Positions 1 to 8,894 are shown, counted from the stretch's first letter. The stretch is 56,000 nt of DNA from an uncultured Mediterraneibacter sp. (GCA_944377745.1 CALWFV010000019.1:1-56000), one strand, 5' to 3'. The notes: a model not told the origin generated them from the letters alone. Made by a program: numbers and translations.

Positions 1-50
1 TAGCTACACAGCTCACTGGCGATTACTGTGACCGGACTTACACCGGCTAG

Positions 51-79
51 TGTGGTCCAGCTTTGCTGGACACACCACA
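51..79. repeat. Small hairpin at window edge
   Basis: Seven-bp arms (55-61 and 65-71) with a 3-nt loop. The outer TGTGG/CCACA (51-55, 75-79) can extend the pairing across a small bulge. It lies beyond the terminator of the minus-strand gene. No other feature is seen in bases 1-80. Confidence 0.4.
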
Positions 80-80
80 A

Positions 81-109
81 AAGAAAAGATTGCGCCCCGG
101 CGCAATCTT
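81..109 (-). terminator. Intrinsic terminator of the yhaM operon
   Basis: Perfect 11-bp stem (86-96 with 99-109) and a 2-nt loop. On the minus strand the stem is followed by a T-rich tract (TTTTCTTTT). It sits about 35 bp beyond the stop codon of the exoribonuclease gene. Confidence 0.85.
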
Positions 110-141
110 CCCGCTATCTCTACGCGTAACCGTTCTGTTCT

Positions 142-1086
142 CTACACTCCTGATGTTCTTCTGAGATTTGATTCGAACAGCCGGTTGTAGCCCAGCCAGT
201 CATTTCCTGTTTTTCCCTTGAATATCTCTGTCAGCGTCTGCATCTTCGCGTCTGCATTGTCCGCCAGGTTCAGCGCCAGCGCCTCGGCGAGAGCCGGCTT
301 CTTCGGCGAGCCGTACTCCAGTTCCCCGTGGTGCGCGATCACGCAGTGCTTCAGCTCGTTCGCCAGCTTCACTGGGAAATCCGGGATCGAGCGGATCGCC
401 TCATCGATCATCTCCACTCCGATCACGATATGCCCGATCAGCTGTCCTTCGTCTGTATAGTCATTGTCCGGGAAATCAGACAGTTCTCTTGTCTTGCCGA
501 TATCGTGGCAGATCGCCGCCGTATACAGAAGATCCCGGTTCAGGATACTGTACGCTCCGGCGAAATATTCACACATATGAAGGACACTTAAGGTATGTTC
601 CAGGAGCCCTCCTGAAAATCCATGATGTACTGTCTTTGCCGCCGAATGTCCTTTAAACTTCTTTATAAAATTTTCGTCTTTTATGAAATAATACTCCAGC
701 ACCTGTCTCAGATACTGGTTCGAGATCTGGCGGATATAAGCCGTCAGTTCCTCGTACATGCGGTCTACATTTTTCTCCGTCGTCGGCATATAATCCGCCG
801 GATTATATTCTCCTTCCTCTGCCTTTCTGATCTGTCTGATATTGAGCTGGAGATTTCCGTTGTAGCTGATCACATCCCCGTATACTTCGATGAAATCCTT
901 CTCGTCATACTCCGCGATCCCCTGTGAGTTGGGATCCCACACCTTTCCGTCAAGGGTTCCCGTCTTGTCCTGGAGGATCAGGTTATCGTAAGGTTTCCCG
1001 TTCCTTGTCTCCGCGGAGCGTTTTCCCTTGCACAGATAAACGTTCCTGATCGTCTCGCCTTCACACAGTCCGTTGATATATCTCAT
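142..1086 (-). CDS. yhaM: 3'-5' exoribonuclease, YhaM family (OB fold + HD)
   Basis: 314 aa, the usual YhaM length. An OB-fold nucleic-acid-binding region covers about residues 10-90, and an HD phosphohydrolase domain covers about 150-290. Metal-binding residues are visible: His164 (LLEHT), the pair His194-Asp195 (ICHDIGK), and the later AHHGE motif. In Bacillus YhaM trims RNA 3' ends (and ssDNA in vitro) in a metal-dependent way in the cytoplasm. The ATG has an AGAGGAAG ribosome site a few bases upstream. It lies 13 bp downstream of the HtrA-like gene, so the two probably share the promoter at 2447-2475. Family assignment is firm; substrate preference is inferred from homologues. Confidence 0.92.
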   Translation of the reverse strand: MRYINGLCEGETIRNVYLCKGKRSAETRNGKPYDNLILQDKTGTLDGKVWDPNSQGIAEYDEKDFIEVYGDVISYNGNLQLNIRQIRKAEEGEYNPADYMPTTEKNVDRMYEELTAYIRQISNQYLRQVLEYYFIKDENFIKKFKGHSAAKTVHHGFSGGLLEHTLSVLHMCEYFAGAYSILNRDLLYTAAICHDIGKTRELSDFPDNDYTDEGQLIGHIVIGVEMIDEAIRSIPDFPVKLANELKHCVIAHHGELEYGSPKKPALAEALALNLADNADAKMQTLTEIFKGKTGNDWLGYNRLFESNLRRTSGV

Positions 1087-1099
1087 TGTCTTCCTCTTT

Positions 1100-2428
1100 C
1101 TATCCTTTACTTCCGATGGTCACATTAAATTTGATCTCCACATATCCGTCCGCCCCCTGGCGCTGTCCTACGAAACGGACCTGGCTGCCCGCCTCTGTCT
1201 CCAGGAGTACCTGACGATATGAGAGAATGCTGCCGACATCTCTGCCGTTTATCCGGGTGATGACGTCACCGCTCTGGATCCCCGCCTGCATCGCGGGAGA
1301 ATCTGTATCCACATCGATCACGTAGATCCCCGCCGGGATTCCCTGACTGTCCTGGACCGCTTTGGTCACAGTCGTCCCATGGATCCCCGCATAGGGTACA
1401 TGCGCCCCGTTTGCGAGCAGTTCTATCGTTGATTTGATATCTGAAATAGCGTATGCATTGGCTGTGCCGCTTCCGTTTTCGTTCCAGATGGACGCGGAGA
1501 TCATACCAATGACTTCTCCGTCCATATTGAACAATACCCCGGTCCCGTCAGCAGACACCGGGATATCTGTCGTCAGCACATCACATTCCCCATCGTAGAA
1601 TGTCTCTTTATGATCACAGGAGCTTATCACGCCGTATCCGACTCCTCCGTCATAGCCGAACATATTGCCAAGAGCGATCACCGTGTCTCCCTGTCTGGAT
1701 GCATTAGAGTTTCCAAGCTCTGCCACCTTGATCTGATTCCATGTCGTTTCAGAAATATCCGTCCTCATCACACTGAACACAGCAAAACCGCTGTTTGCAT
1801 CCTGCCGTTTTAAAGAAGCAGTGTACTCTGAACCGTCTGCAAAACTCACCGTCCAGCTTTCTCCTTCGCCGCAGAGTGCATCGTCCGCCAATATGAGCAG
1901 TTCCTGACCGTTGTCCGCCGTGATCACTCCTGTCACAGACGTCCTGAGCCCTGTGGCTTCCGCGTTCCAGTCCGCCTCCTGCTCCTCTCTGCTCACAGTC
2001 ACGATTCCTGCTTCGGTATCCTGAGCCAGTTCATAAAGGCTGTCGTTGATCTCTGCATAGCTTTCCGCGTCCAGCTCGGGATCTACAGGTTCTTCCTCCT
2101 CTTCCGCCGCCTGGTCTTCGGCCGGCTCCTCATCCTCCGGGATCGTCACTGTCTCCGGATCTCCACGGAACCAGTTTTCAGCCCATGGTTTGAGCGCAAA
2201 AAAACCAACACAGGAAAAAACTCCGAGGATCACTCCGTAGACGGCGATCCTGACAAACTGTTTTATCAGTTTTTCCCTGCTGATCGGTTCAGGTTTTATG
2301 GTTTCCTGCAGGAAAGAATATTTTTCCTCCTGCCGGCTGTCGTCCTGCTTATTTTCATCCTGTACATCTCTGTTTTCCGGAGATCCTTCCGGAGCCAGAT
2401 TCTGATCTTTATCGTACGGCATAGGCAT
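1100..2428 (-). CDS. Membrane-anchored HtrA-like protein with PDZ domain, catalytic triad lost
   Basis: 442 aa. It has a charged cytoplasmic N-terminus (1-57), one membrane segment (about 60-80), an acidic linker (90-120), a trypsin-like HtrA region (135-340) and a C-terminal PDZ domain (345-435; DSPAMQAGIQSGDVITRING). The order matches DegP/HtrA proteins of Firmicutes. The triad positions do not: the TNNHV stretch reads LILADDAL with no His, TDLAV reads SGFAV (about 210-218), and GNSGGPL reads ADGTGVL (293-299). It should therefore be proteolytically inactive, perhaps a sensor, scaffold or chaperone at the outer membrane face; that role is inference. The start follows AGAGGAGA. It probably leads a two-gene operon with yhaM. 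Confidence 0.85.
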   Translation of the reverse strand: MPMPYDKDQNLAPEGSPENRDVQDENKQDDSRQEEKYSFLQETIKPEPISREKLIKQFVRIAVYGVILGVFSCVGFFALKPWAENWFRGDPETVTIPEDEEPAEDQAAEEEEEPVDPELDAESYAEINDSLYELAQDTEAGIVTVSREEQEADWNAEATGLRTSVTGVITADNGQELLILADDALCGEGESWTVSFADGSEYTASLKRQDANSGFAVFSVMRTDISETTWNQIKVAELGNSNASRQGDTVIALGNMFGYDGGVGYGVISSCDHKETFYDGECDVLTTDIPVSADGTGVLFNMDGEVIGMISASIWNENGSGTANAYAISDIKSTIELLANGAHVPYAGIHGTTVTKAVQDSQGIPAGIYVIDVDTDSPAMQAGIQSGDVITRINGRDVGSILSYRQVLLETEAGSQVRFVGQRQGADGYVEIKFNVTIGSKG

Positions 2429-2446
2429 AAGTCTCCTCTGAGCAAT

Positions 2447-2475
2447 AGTATACCTGATTCATTTCGATTGTTCAA
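2447..2475 (-). promoter_or_regulatory. Sigma-A-type promoter for HtrA-like/yhaM
   Basis: Read on the minus strand: TTGAAC, 17-bp spacer, TATACT. It lies 19 bp upstream of the HtrA-like ATG and diverges from the mutS2 promoter. Confidence 0.7.
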
Positions 2476-2509
2476 GTTACACTTCAACCGAACTTAAGAG
2501 CAAAAGTCC

Positions 2510-2538
2510 TTTCTTTTATAGAAAGAATAAGGTAAAAT
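2510..2538 (+). promoter_or_regulatory. Probable mutS2 promoter
   Basis: TTTCTT, 17-bp spacer, TAAAAT, ending 24 bp before the mutS2 ATG. The -35 box is weak. The spacer contains a short inverted repeat (CTTTCT/AGAAAG). Confidence 0.5.
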
Positions 2539-2562
2539 GGAACATGAATTCGAGGTGACAAT

Positions 2563-4938
2563 ATGAATCAGAAAACTTTAGCAAAACTGGAATATGACAA
2601 GATCGCGGCTCTTCTGGAAGAAGAGGCCTCCTCGTTCCGGGGACGTCAGCTCTGCAGAAGGATAAAACCGCTTACAGATATCAATAAGATCAATACACTT
2701 CAGGAACAGACGGCCGCCGCATTTACCAGGATCGTCCGAAAAGGGCGCATCTCCTTCGGCGACGCCGCTCCCGTGGAGGAGTCTATGAAACGGCTCGAGA
2801 TCGGAGGCGCGCTCGGCATCTCCGAGCTGCTGCGCATCAGCAGGCTCCTCGCCAACGCTGCCCGGGTGAAATCCTACGGGCGGCATGACACACAGGAAGA
2901 CGCTGTGGACTGCCTGGACGCTTTCTTCGACGTGCTGGAACCGCTGACGCCGCTGACAAATGAGATCGAACGGTGCATTATCTCCGAGGAGGAGATCAGC
3001 GACGACGCCAGTCCCGGACTGAAACGGATCCGCCGCAGCATCGGCGCCATCAACGACAAAGTACACTCCACGCTGACAGGACTGGTCAACGGCTCCCTCA
3101 GGAACTATCTGCAGGACGCCATCATCACCATGCGCGGTGACAGGTACTGTCTTCCCGTAAAGGCAGAATACCGGAGCCAGGTCCAGGGACTGATCCACGA
3201 CCAGTCTTCCACCGGTTCCACTCTGTTCATCGAACCGATGGCTGTCGTAAAGCTGAACAATGACTTAAAGGAACTCTATGCCCAGGAGCAGGAGGAGATC
3301 CAGGCGATCCTCGCCTCTCTCAGCGAGGAGGCGGCGCAGTATGTGGATGAGATCCGGGCAGATTACCGGGCTCTGACCGACCTGGACTTTATCTTCGCCC
3401 GGGGCGCTCTGGCTCTGTCCATGAACGCCAGCCGGCCCGTCCTCAATACAGAGGGACGCATCCATATCCGCGACGGACGCCATCCCCTCCTGGATGCAAA
3501 GAAGGTGGTGCCCATCACGGTCACGCTGGGGGAGGATTTCTCCCTGCTGATCATCACCGGGCCTAATACAGGCGGTAAAACAGTTTCACTTAAGACCGTA
3601 GGACTGTTCACCCTGATGGGACAGTCCGGGCTCCATATCCCTGCCGGGGACCGCTCGGAACTGGCCGTCTTTGATCAGGTCTACGCCGATATCGGAGACG
3701 AGCAGAGTATCGAGCAGAGCCTGAGTACCTTCTCCTCCCATATGACGAACATCGTCTCCTTCCTGAAAAAGGTGGATTCCAGATCCCTTGTCCTCTTTGA
3801 CGAACTGGGCGCAGGTACGGATCCGACCGAAGGAGCCGCCCTCGCCATCGCCATCCTGTCCCATCTCCATAAGCAGGGGATCCGCACTATGGCGACTACG
3901 CATTACAGCGAGCTCAAGGTATATGCCCTGACCACTCCGGGCGTGGAAAACGCATGCTGCGAATTTGATGTGGAAAGCCTGAGGCCCACCTACCGCCTTC
4001 TTATCGGCATTCCCGGGAAGAGCAACGCGTTTGCCATCTCAGGAAAGCTGGGACTCCCCGATTACATTATCGAGGACGCAAGGAAACGGCTGAGCGAACA
4101 GGATATTTCCTTCGAAGATCTTCTCACCGACCTGGAGACAAGCAAAAAGACCATAGAGAAAGAACGGGAAGAGATCGCCGCATACCGCCGGGAGGCAGAG
4201 GAACTGAAGCAGCAGGCAGCGAAGCGTCAGGAGAAACTGGACGAGCAGCGCGACCGCATTATCCGGGAAGCTAACGAAAAAGCCAACACCATCCTCCGGG
4301 AGGCAAAGGAGGTCGCGGATGAGACGATACGCAACTTCCATAAGTTCGGAAAAGAAAATATTTCCGCCGCAGAGATGGAAAAAGAGCGGGAACGTCTCAG
4401 GAAGAAGATAAAAGACACTTCCGCCTCATCGACGATCCGGCCCCAGAAGCAGAAAAAGGCTTATAAACCCGCAGACTTCAAGCTCGGGGAATCTGTCAAA
4501 GTCCTCAGCATGAACCTGACCGGGACGATCGTGTCACGGCCTGATTCCCGCGGAAATGTGACGGTGCAGATGGGAATCCTCCGCTCTCAGGTGAACATCT
4601 CAGACCTGGAGATCATCGAGGAACCTTCCCCCTATACGCCGAAGAAGCTGAACCGCAGCTCAAAAGGCCGGATCGGCATGAGCAAATCTCTGTCCGTCAG
4701 CCCCGAGATCAATCTTCTCGGCAGGACCGTGGACGAGGCGGTCTCGGAACTGGACAAATATCTGGACGACGCGCTGCTGTCTCATCTGAACACAGTCCGG
4801 GTTGTCCACGGCAAAGGAACCGGAGCGCTGCGGAAAGGAATCCATGAATATCTGCGCCGTCAGAAGCACGTCAAATCCTATCACCTTGCCGAGTTCGGCG
4901 AGGGCGACGCCGGAGTGACAATCGTAGAACTGAAATAA
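2563..4938 (+). CDS. mutS2: Endonuclease MutS2 (Smr domain)
   Basis: 791 aa, typical MutS2 length. MutS-type core and clamp regions lie upstream of an ABC-like ATPase with Walker A GPNTGGKT (about residues 332-339) and a Walker B/signature region (LFDELGAGTDPTEGAAL). A long charged coiled coil follows (about 515-640). The C-terminal Smr nuclease domain (about 715-791) carries VRVVHGKGTGALRKGI. There is no MutS mismatch-recognition domain. Family members act on recombination intermediates or on stalled, collided ribosomes; which applies here cannot be read from sequence. The start follows GAGGTGACA. The downstream response regulator begins 14 bp after the stop, so cotranscription is likely. 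Confidence 0.95.
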   Translation: MNQKTLAKLEYDKIAALLEEEASSFRGRQLCRRIKPLTDINKINTLQEQTAAAFTRIVRKGRISFGDAAPVEESMKRLEIGGALGISELLRISRLLANAARVKSYGRHDTQEDAVDCLDAFFDVLEPLTPLTNEIERCIISEEEISDDASPGLKRIRRSIGAINDKVHSTLTGLVNGSLRNYLQDAIITMRGDRYCLPVKAEYRSQVQGLIHDQSSTGSTLFIEPMAVVKLNNDLKELYAQEQEEIQAILASLSEEAAQYVDEIRADYRALTDLDFIFARGALALSMNASRPVLNTEGRIHIRDGRHPLLDAKKVVPITVTLGEDFSLLIITGPNTGGKTVSLKTVGLFTLMGQSGLHIPAGDRSELAVFDQVYADIGDEQSIEQSLSTFSSHMTNIVSFLKKVDSRSLVLFDELGAGTDPTEGAALAIAILSHLHKQGIRTMATTHYSELKVYALTTPGVENACCEFDVESLRPTYRLLIGIPGKSNAFAISGKLGLPDYIIEDARKRLSEQDISFEDLLTDLETSKKTIEKEREEIAAYRREAEELKQQAAKRQEKLDEQRDRIIREANEKANTILREAKEVADETIRNFHKFGKENISAAEMEKERERLRKKIKDTSASSTIRPQKQKKAYKPADFKLGESVKVLSMNLTGTIVSRPDSRGNVTVQMGILRSQVNISDLEIIEEPSPYTPKKLNRSSKGRIGMSKSLSVSPEINLLGRTVDEAVSELDKYLDDALLSHLNTVRVVHGKGTGALRKGIHEYLRRQKHVKSYHLAEFGEGDAGVTIVELK

Positions 4939-4952
4939 AGGAGGGTTTACCA

Positions 4953-5654
4953 ATGATAGGAAAACAGAAGATTCTGATCGTTGACGACGATGAGAACATA
5001 GCAGAACTTATCTCTCTGTATCTGACAAAAGAATGTTTTGATACAAAGATCGTATACAACGGGGAAGATGCCCTGGCGGCGTTCGACTCCTACCACCCCA
5101 GCCTGGTACTTCTGGACCTGATGCTCCCGGGCATTGACGGATATCAGGTATGCCGGGAGATCCGGGCAAAATCTTCCACACCGATCATCATGCTCTCCGC
5201 CAAAGGGGAGGTCTTCGACAAGGTGCTCGGGCTCGAACTGGGCGCCGACGACTACATTATGAAGCCGTTTGACTCCAAAGAGATGGTCGCCAGAGTCCGG
5301 GCCGTGCTGAGACGGTATCAGCCGGTCAAGACAGAGGCTCCCGCTGCGGAGAAAGCCAAATGTGTGGAGTACGACGGGATCGTCATCAACCTGACAAACT
5401 ATTCCGTGGTCTGTGATGGAAAGAACGTGGAAATGCCCCCGAAGGAACTGGAGCTTCTTTTCTGTCTGGCGTCCTCGCCCAATCAGGTATTTACCCGGGA
5501 GCAGCTCCTGGACCGGATCTGGGGTTACGAATATGTTGGCGATACGAGGACAGTAGACGTTCACATCAAGCGTCTGCGTGAAAAGATCAAAGATCACCCG
5601 CACTGGAGCCTGAGCACAGTCTGGGGGATCGGATATAAATTTGAAACCAAATGA
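4953..5654 (+). CDS. Two-component response regulator, OmpR/PhoB family
   Basis: 233 aa. The receiver domain (1-120) has an acidic pocket Asp11-Asp13, phosphoacceptor Asp55 (LLDLMLPG) and the conserved Lys in MKPFDSKE. A C-terminal winged helix (about 135-233) ends with the typical VWGIGYKFE. It is a DNA-binding transcription factor phosphorylated by the adjacent kinase. AAGGAGGG precedes the ATG. The kinase gene starts 17 bp downstream. Regulated genes are unknown; association with mutS2 is positional only. Confidence 0.95.
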   Translation: MIGKQKILIVDDDENIAELISLYLTKECFDTKIVYNGEDALAAFDSYHPSLVLLDLMLPGIDGYQVCREIRAKSSTPIIMLSAKGEVFDKVLGLELGADDYIMKPFDSKEMVARVRAVLRRYQPVKTEAPAAEKAKCVEYDGIVINLTNYSVVCDGKNVEMPPKELELLFCLASSPNQVFTREQLLDRIWGYEYVGDTRTVDVHIKRLREKIKDHPHWSLSTVWGIGYKFETK

Positions 5655-5671
5655 CATCTTAGGAGAAACTG

Positions 5672-7081
5672 ATGAAAAGCATACTGCGACTGAAATTCAT
5701 AGCTCTTTATCTTATATTTGCCTTTCTGTGCATCTTCACCACCGCCACGCTCACAACACAGCTGGTGATGGATCGGCTTGAGGAGGACACTTCCCGGACC
5801 CTGTACAGAGGCGCCACGCTGGTCGCCAACGATTATCTGCCGTCCTATTTCACGGACGACTCCTCCGTGCAGGCCGTCCAGTCGCAACTTGCCGCCATGA
5901 GGCTCTATCTGGAATCTTCGCTCTGGTTTGTCCAGAAAGACGGTACAATGATCACGGCCTCCAATCTGGAAAACACCTCCTCCCCGGAAGTGATCGAAAA
6001 CTTTGATCCCGCGGAGATCGGCGGGAATCAGTATATCGTGGGCACATATCACGGGTATTTCAACGAAGATGTGATCACTGTGATGGCTCCCGTGACCGAG
6101 GGCTTCAACACAAAAGGATATCTGCTCCTCCACAGCCCGGTATCCTTCATTGAAGAAAAATGCCATGCCCTGATGATCCCCATATATATTTCCCTGGGAG
6201 TCATCTATCTGATCTCCTTCATCTTCCTGCTGGGGTTCCATTTCTTCGTGTACCGTCCCCTCAGGCAGATCACAGAAGCTGCAAAGCAGTATGCTTCCGG
6301 GAACCTGGATTACGAGATCCCCGTCTCCACACATGATGAGATGGGTTATCTCTCCGCCTCCCTCAACTACATGGCGGTCCAGCTCAAGGACATGGATGAC
6401 TACCAGAAAAAGATCGTGGCAAATGTCTCCCATGATTTCCGCTCGCCTCTCACCTCCATCAAAGGATATGTGGAGGCCATGACCGACGGGACGATCCCGC
6501 CGGAGCTCCATCAGAAATATCTGAAGATCATCCTGTTTGAGACCGAACGGCTCACCGACCTCACCACAGATCTTCTGACCCTGAATGAATTTGACACAAA
6601 GGAGCTTCTCCTGAACAAGGAGGACTTCGATATACAGGAAATTATCAAAAATACCGCTGAATCCTTCGAAGGTGTCTGCACCCCGAAACATATCACCATC
6701 GAACTGCTCCTCCTCCCCGGAAATGTGATCGTCTTTGCGGACCGCCGAAAAATCCATCAGGTGCTCTACAACCTGATCGACAACGCCATCAAATTCAGCG
6801 AGAACGATTCCTCAATCACCATAGAGGTTGTGGAAAAAAATGAAAAGGTTTTCGTCTCAATAAAGGATCAGGGGATCGGCATCCCCCGGAAAGAACTGAA
6901 CAAGATCTGGGAACGTTTCTATAAATCCGACCTTTCCCGCGGGAAAGACAAGAAGGGGACGGGACTGGGACTCTCCATCGTAAAGGAAGTCATCCAGGCC
7001 CACGACGAGCATATCAATGTCATCAGCACTGAGGGGGTCGGGACTGAATTCATCTTCTCCCTTCCCAGGGTCATGTCATAG
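5672..7081 (+). CDS. Sensor histidine kinase with HAMP domain
   Basis: 469 aa. TM1 is at about 9-30, an extracytoplasmic sensor region covers about 31-168, and TM2 is at about 170-191. HAMP follows (about 192-245; RPLRQITEAAKQYASGNLDYEIP). The HisKA domain has phosphorylated His254 in NVSHDFRSPLTS. The HATPase_c domain has the N box (LIDNAIKFS), G1 (DQGIGIP), F box (IWERFYKSD) and G2 (GTGLGLSIV). The layout is WalK/PhoR-like, but without a cytoplasmic PAS domain between HAMP and HisKA. It forms a pair with the upstream regulator. The ligand is unknown. Two hairpins with a T-tract follow the stop. Confidence 0.94.
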   Translation: MKSILRLKFIALYLIFAFLCIFTTATLTTQLVMDRLEEDTSRTLYRGATLVANDYLPSYFTDDSSVQAVQSQLAAMRLYLESSLWFVQKDGTMITASNLENTSSPEVIENFDPAEIGGNQYIVGTYHGYFNEDVITVMAPVTEGFNTKGYLLLHSPVSFIEEKCHALMIPIYISLGVIYLISFIFLLGFHFFVYRPLRQITEAAKQYASGNLDYEIPVSTHDEMGYLSASLNYMAVQLKDMDDYQKKIVANVSHDFRSPLTSIKGYVEAMTDGTIPPELHQKYLKIILFETERLTDLTTDLLTLNEFDTKELLLNKEDFDIQEIIKNTAESFEGVCTPKHITIELLLLPGNVIVFADRRKIHQVLYNLIDNAIKFSENDSSITIEVVEKNEKVFVSIKDQGIGIPRKELNKIWERFYKSDLSRGKDKKGTGLGLSIVKEVIQAHDEHINVISTEGVGTEFIFSLPRVMS

Positions 7082-7092
7082 GGTGCTCTACA

Positions 7093-7125
7093 AGAAAGAG
7101 GGATGCGGTTCACATCCCTCTTTCT
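7093..7125. terminator. Hairpin of a convergent terminator region
   Basis: Perfect 13-bp stem (7093-7105 with 7113-7125), 7-nt loop. It lies between the convergent kinase and binding-protein genes. T content beyond the stem is modest on both strands. Confidence 0.65.
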
Positions 7126-7131
7126 GAGCGA

Positions 7132-7193
7132 TAAGCCCGGCAGGTGGACGCCATGCTTACATTAGCAGGCACTTGCCGGGCTTACATTTTTTT
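7132..7193 (+). terminator. Bidirectional terminator made from an interspersed repeat
   Basis: A 15-bp stem with one G.T pair (7132-7146 with 7170-7184) is followed on the plus strand by a seven-T run (7187-7193). The inner part resembles, on the opposite strand, the repeats at 20.33-20.49 kb. Confidence 0.75.
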
Positions 7194-8472
7194 ACTCATA
7201 TAACAGAGCCTGTACGCTCTCATCTTCCATATTGCTCTGATCCACCCAGATATAACCGGTGTCCACTTCTGCCTCATTTCCGATCTCCAGCACGGTCCTC
7301 ACTCCTGCGATCACCACCGCATAGCCCATGCCAAACGGATTCTGGACGATCAGACCATCAACAGCACCGCTCTCCAGAGAGGCGAGCTGATCTGCACCGG
7401 CATCGAACCCCATCACAGTCACCGCATCGGTCAGTCCCGCAGCATCTAATGCAGATACCGCAAGCTGCGTGGAGGCATCGTTCGTACCAAAGCACCCTTT
7501 CAGTTCCGGATGCTTGCCGAGATAATATGCGATCAAATCCGCGTCGCTCATGCTTTCTGCCTGGGCGTCCACCTGCTCCAGTTCATCGCTCGCTTCCTCC
7601 GCTGTCTCTTCGGATGTTTCTTCGGACATCTCTTCAGACGTCTCATTCGGATCCGAAGCCTGATCCTCCTGCGCTTCCTCTGCTGCCGCAGTGAGCTGTT
7701 CCAGGTCTGCCCCGAGCTGTTCCGCCGCTGCGGTTCGTTTCATCTCCTCCAGCCTGTCCATATAGATCGTCTCCACCACAGTTACGCCCGGATGGTTATT
7801 CTCTATTTCCTCCTTCACACCACTCTCACGCTCTTTTCCGTTCTCTGAAACTGAATCATGCACGATCAGCGCGATCTCACCCTCATCTCCGATGGCTTCA
7901 CAGAGTTTTGACACCCCTTCCGCTGCTGCCGACGAGTTGTCAGTTCTGCAGGTACACAGGATCCCCTGATAGTTGTTTCCCGAATCAAAAGCGACGATCG
8001 GGATCCCGTTCTCTGTCGCAAGGTCAAACTGGACAGCAGAGGCCTCCTCGTCGATGCTCGCTATGGCAATCACATCAGGGTATCTCGCCATCTCTTCATC
8101 CAAAATATTCACCTGTTCATCAATATCTTCCCCGTCTGCTGGAGCATTGAACGTGATCTTCAGGCTGTCGCCGCCCGAATATCCCAGCATTTCATTCAGA
8201 TCGTCCGATGCCTGTTGGACGCCTGCTCTCACCTGCTGCCAGTATGGAGAATCCGTCTCTTTTCCAATCACCGAGATATACGTCCCGGGTTCCAGATCCA
8301 GTCCGTCAAGTTCGCTGTATGCGGACGGTGATATCAGATCCAGATTGTCCTGATAGGGGAGCCGTTCTGCCACTTCCCCTGTAAAAATATCTTCTTCCTC
8401 CCTCTGACTGCAGGCGCAGAGCGCTGTGACAGTGCACATCGCCAAAGCCGCTGAAACCAGTCTTTTCTTCAT
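7192..8472 (-). CDS. Sugar-binding-type ABC lipoprotein with acidic insert (orphan)
   Basis: 426 aa. Residues 1-21 form a lipoprotein signal peptide with the lipobox ending at Cys21 (TALCAC). The rest matches the periplasmic-binding-protein type 1 fold of ribose/galactose binders: DSPYWQQVRAGVQQASDD (74-91), PDVIAIASID (132-141), GIPIVAFDS (156-164), a lobe-2 segment from 198, and CFGTNDASTQLAVSAL (327-342). Residues about 247-307 are a long Ala/Glu/Ser/Thr-rich insert (SEEMSEETSEETAEEASDE) not usual in the family. No permease or ATPase gene is adjacent, so it may serve a remote transporter or act as an extracellular sensor. A GGAGG site precedes the ATG by 11 bp. Confidence 0.85.
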   Translation of the reverse strand: MKKRLVSAALAMCTVTALCACSQREEEDIFTGEVAERLPYQDNLDLISPSAYSELDGLDLEPGTYISVIGKETDSPYWQQVRAGVQQASDDLNEMLGYSGGDSLKITFNAPADGEDIDEQVNILDEEMARYPDVIAIASIDEEASAVQFDLATENGIPIVAFDSGNNYQGILCTCRTDNSSAAAEGVSKLCEAIGDEGEIALIVHDSVSENGKERESGVKEEIENNHPGVTVVETIYMDRLEEMKRTAAAEQLGADLEQLTAAAEEAQEDQASDPNETSEEMSEETSEETAEEASDELEQVDAQAESMSDADLIAYYLGKHPELKGCFGTNDASTQLAVSALDAAGLTDAVTVMGFDAGADQLASLESGAVDGLIVQNPFGMGYAVVIAGVRTVLEIGNEAEVDTGYIWVDQSNMEDESVQALLYE

Positions 8473-8694
8473 TTTATCTCAGCCTCCGTCGATTTCTTCT
8501 TTTAATTCCTTCTGATATAATACACCAAACTCCCGAAAAATAAAGTAATTTTTTCTTAAAATTTACAGATATTTCACACATATGTACTAAACTAAGTACA
8601 CGAAAATCACTTGTATAATTAAAGTGATTGTATTAAAATAAGGGTAACGAAAAGCGAAATGGCTTTCCGAATCATAAGAAGGAGGGTACATACT

Positions 8695-8865
8695 ATGGCA
8701 CACGTAATTAGTGATGAATGCGTAAGCTGTGGTTCTTGCGAAGGCGAATGTCCGGTAGGCGCTATCTCCGAAGGCGATGGCAAATATGAGATCGACGCTG
8801 ATGCTTGCGTAGACTGCGGAGCATGTGAAGCTGCCTGTCCTACAGGTGCTATTTCAGCAGAGTAA
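8695..8865 (+). CDS. 2[4Fe-4S] ferredoxin
   Basis: 56 aa. Two CxxCxxCxxxCP clusters: Cys9/12/15/19 and Cys38/41/44/48. This is the classic clostridial low-potential electron carrier for hydrogenases and pyruvate:ferredoxin oxidoreductase. The ATG at 8695 was chosen because AAGGAGGG lies just upstream; an in-frame ATG at 8659 has no ribosome site and would add a tail unlike the family. A TATAAT at 8614-8619 is a likely -10. It is followed by a strong terminator at 8895, so it is monocistronic. The 8473-8694 gap upstream is AT-rich and shows only -10-like boxes. Confidence 0.96.
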   Translation: MAHVISDECVSCGSCEGECPVGAISEGDGKYEIDADACVDCGACEAACPTGAISAE

Positions 8866-8894
8866 TAGTAATAAATCGCAAAGTGATCACAAGC

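Noticed and set aside
5594-6757. Open frame of 387 aa on the minus strand
   Set aside because: Antisense to the histidine kinase; no family features.
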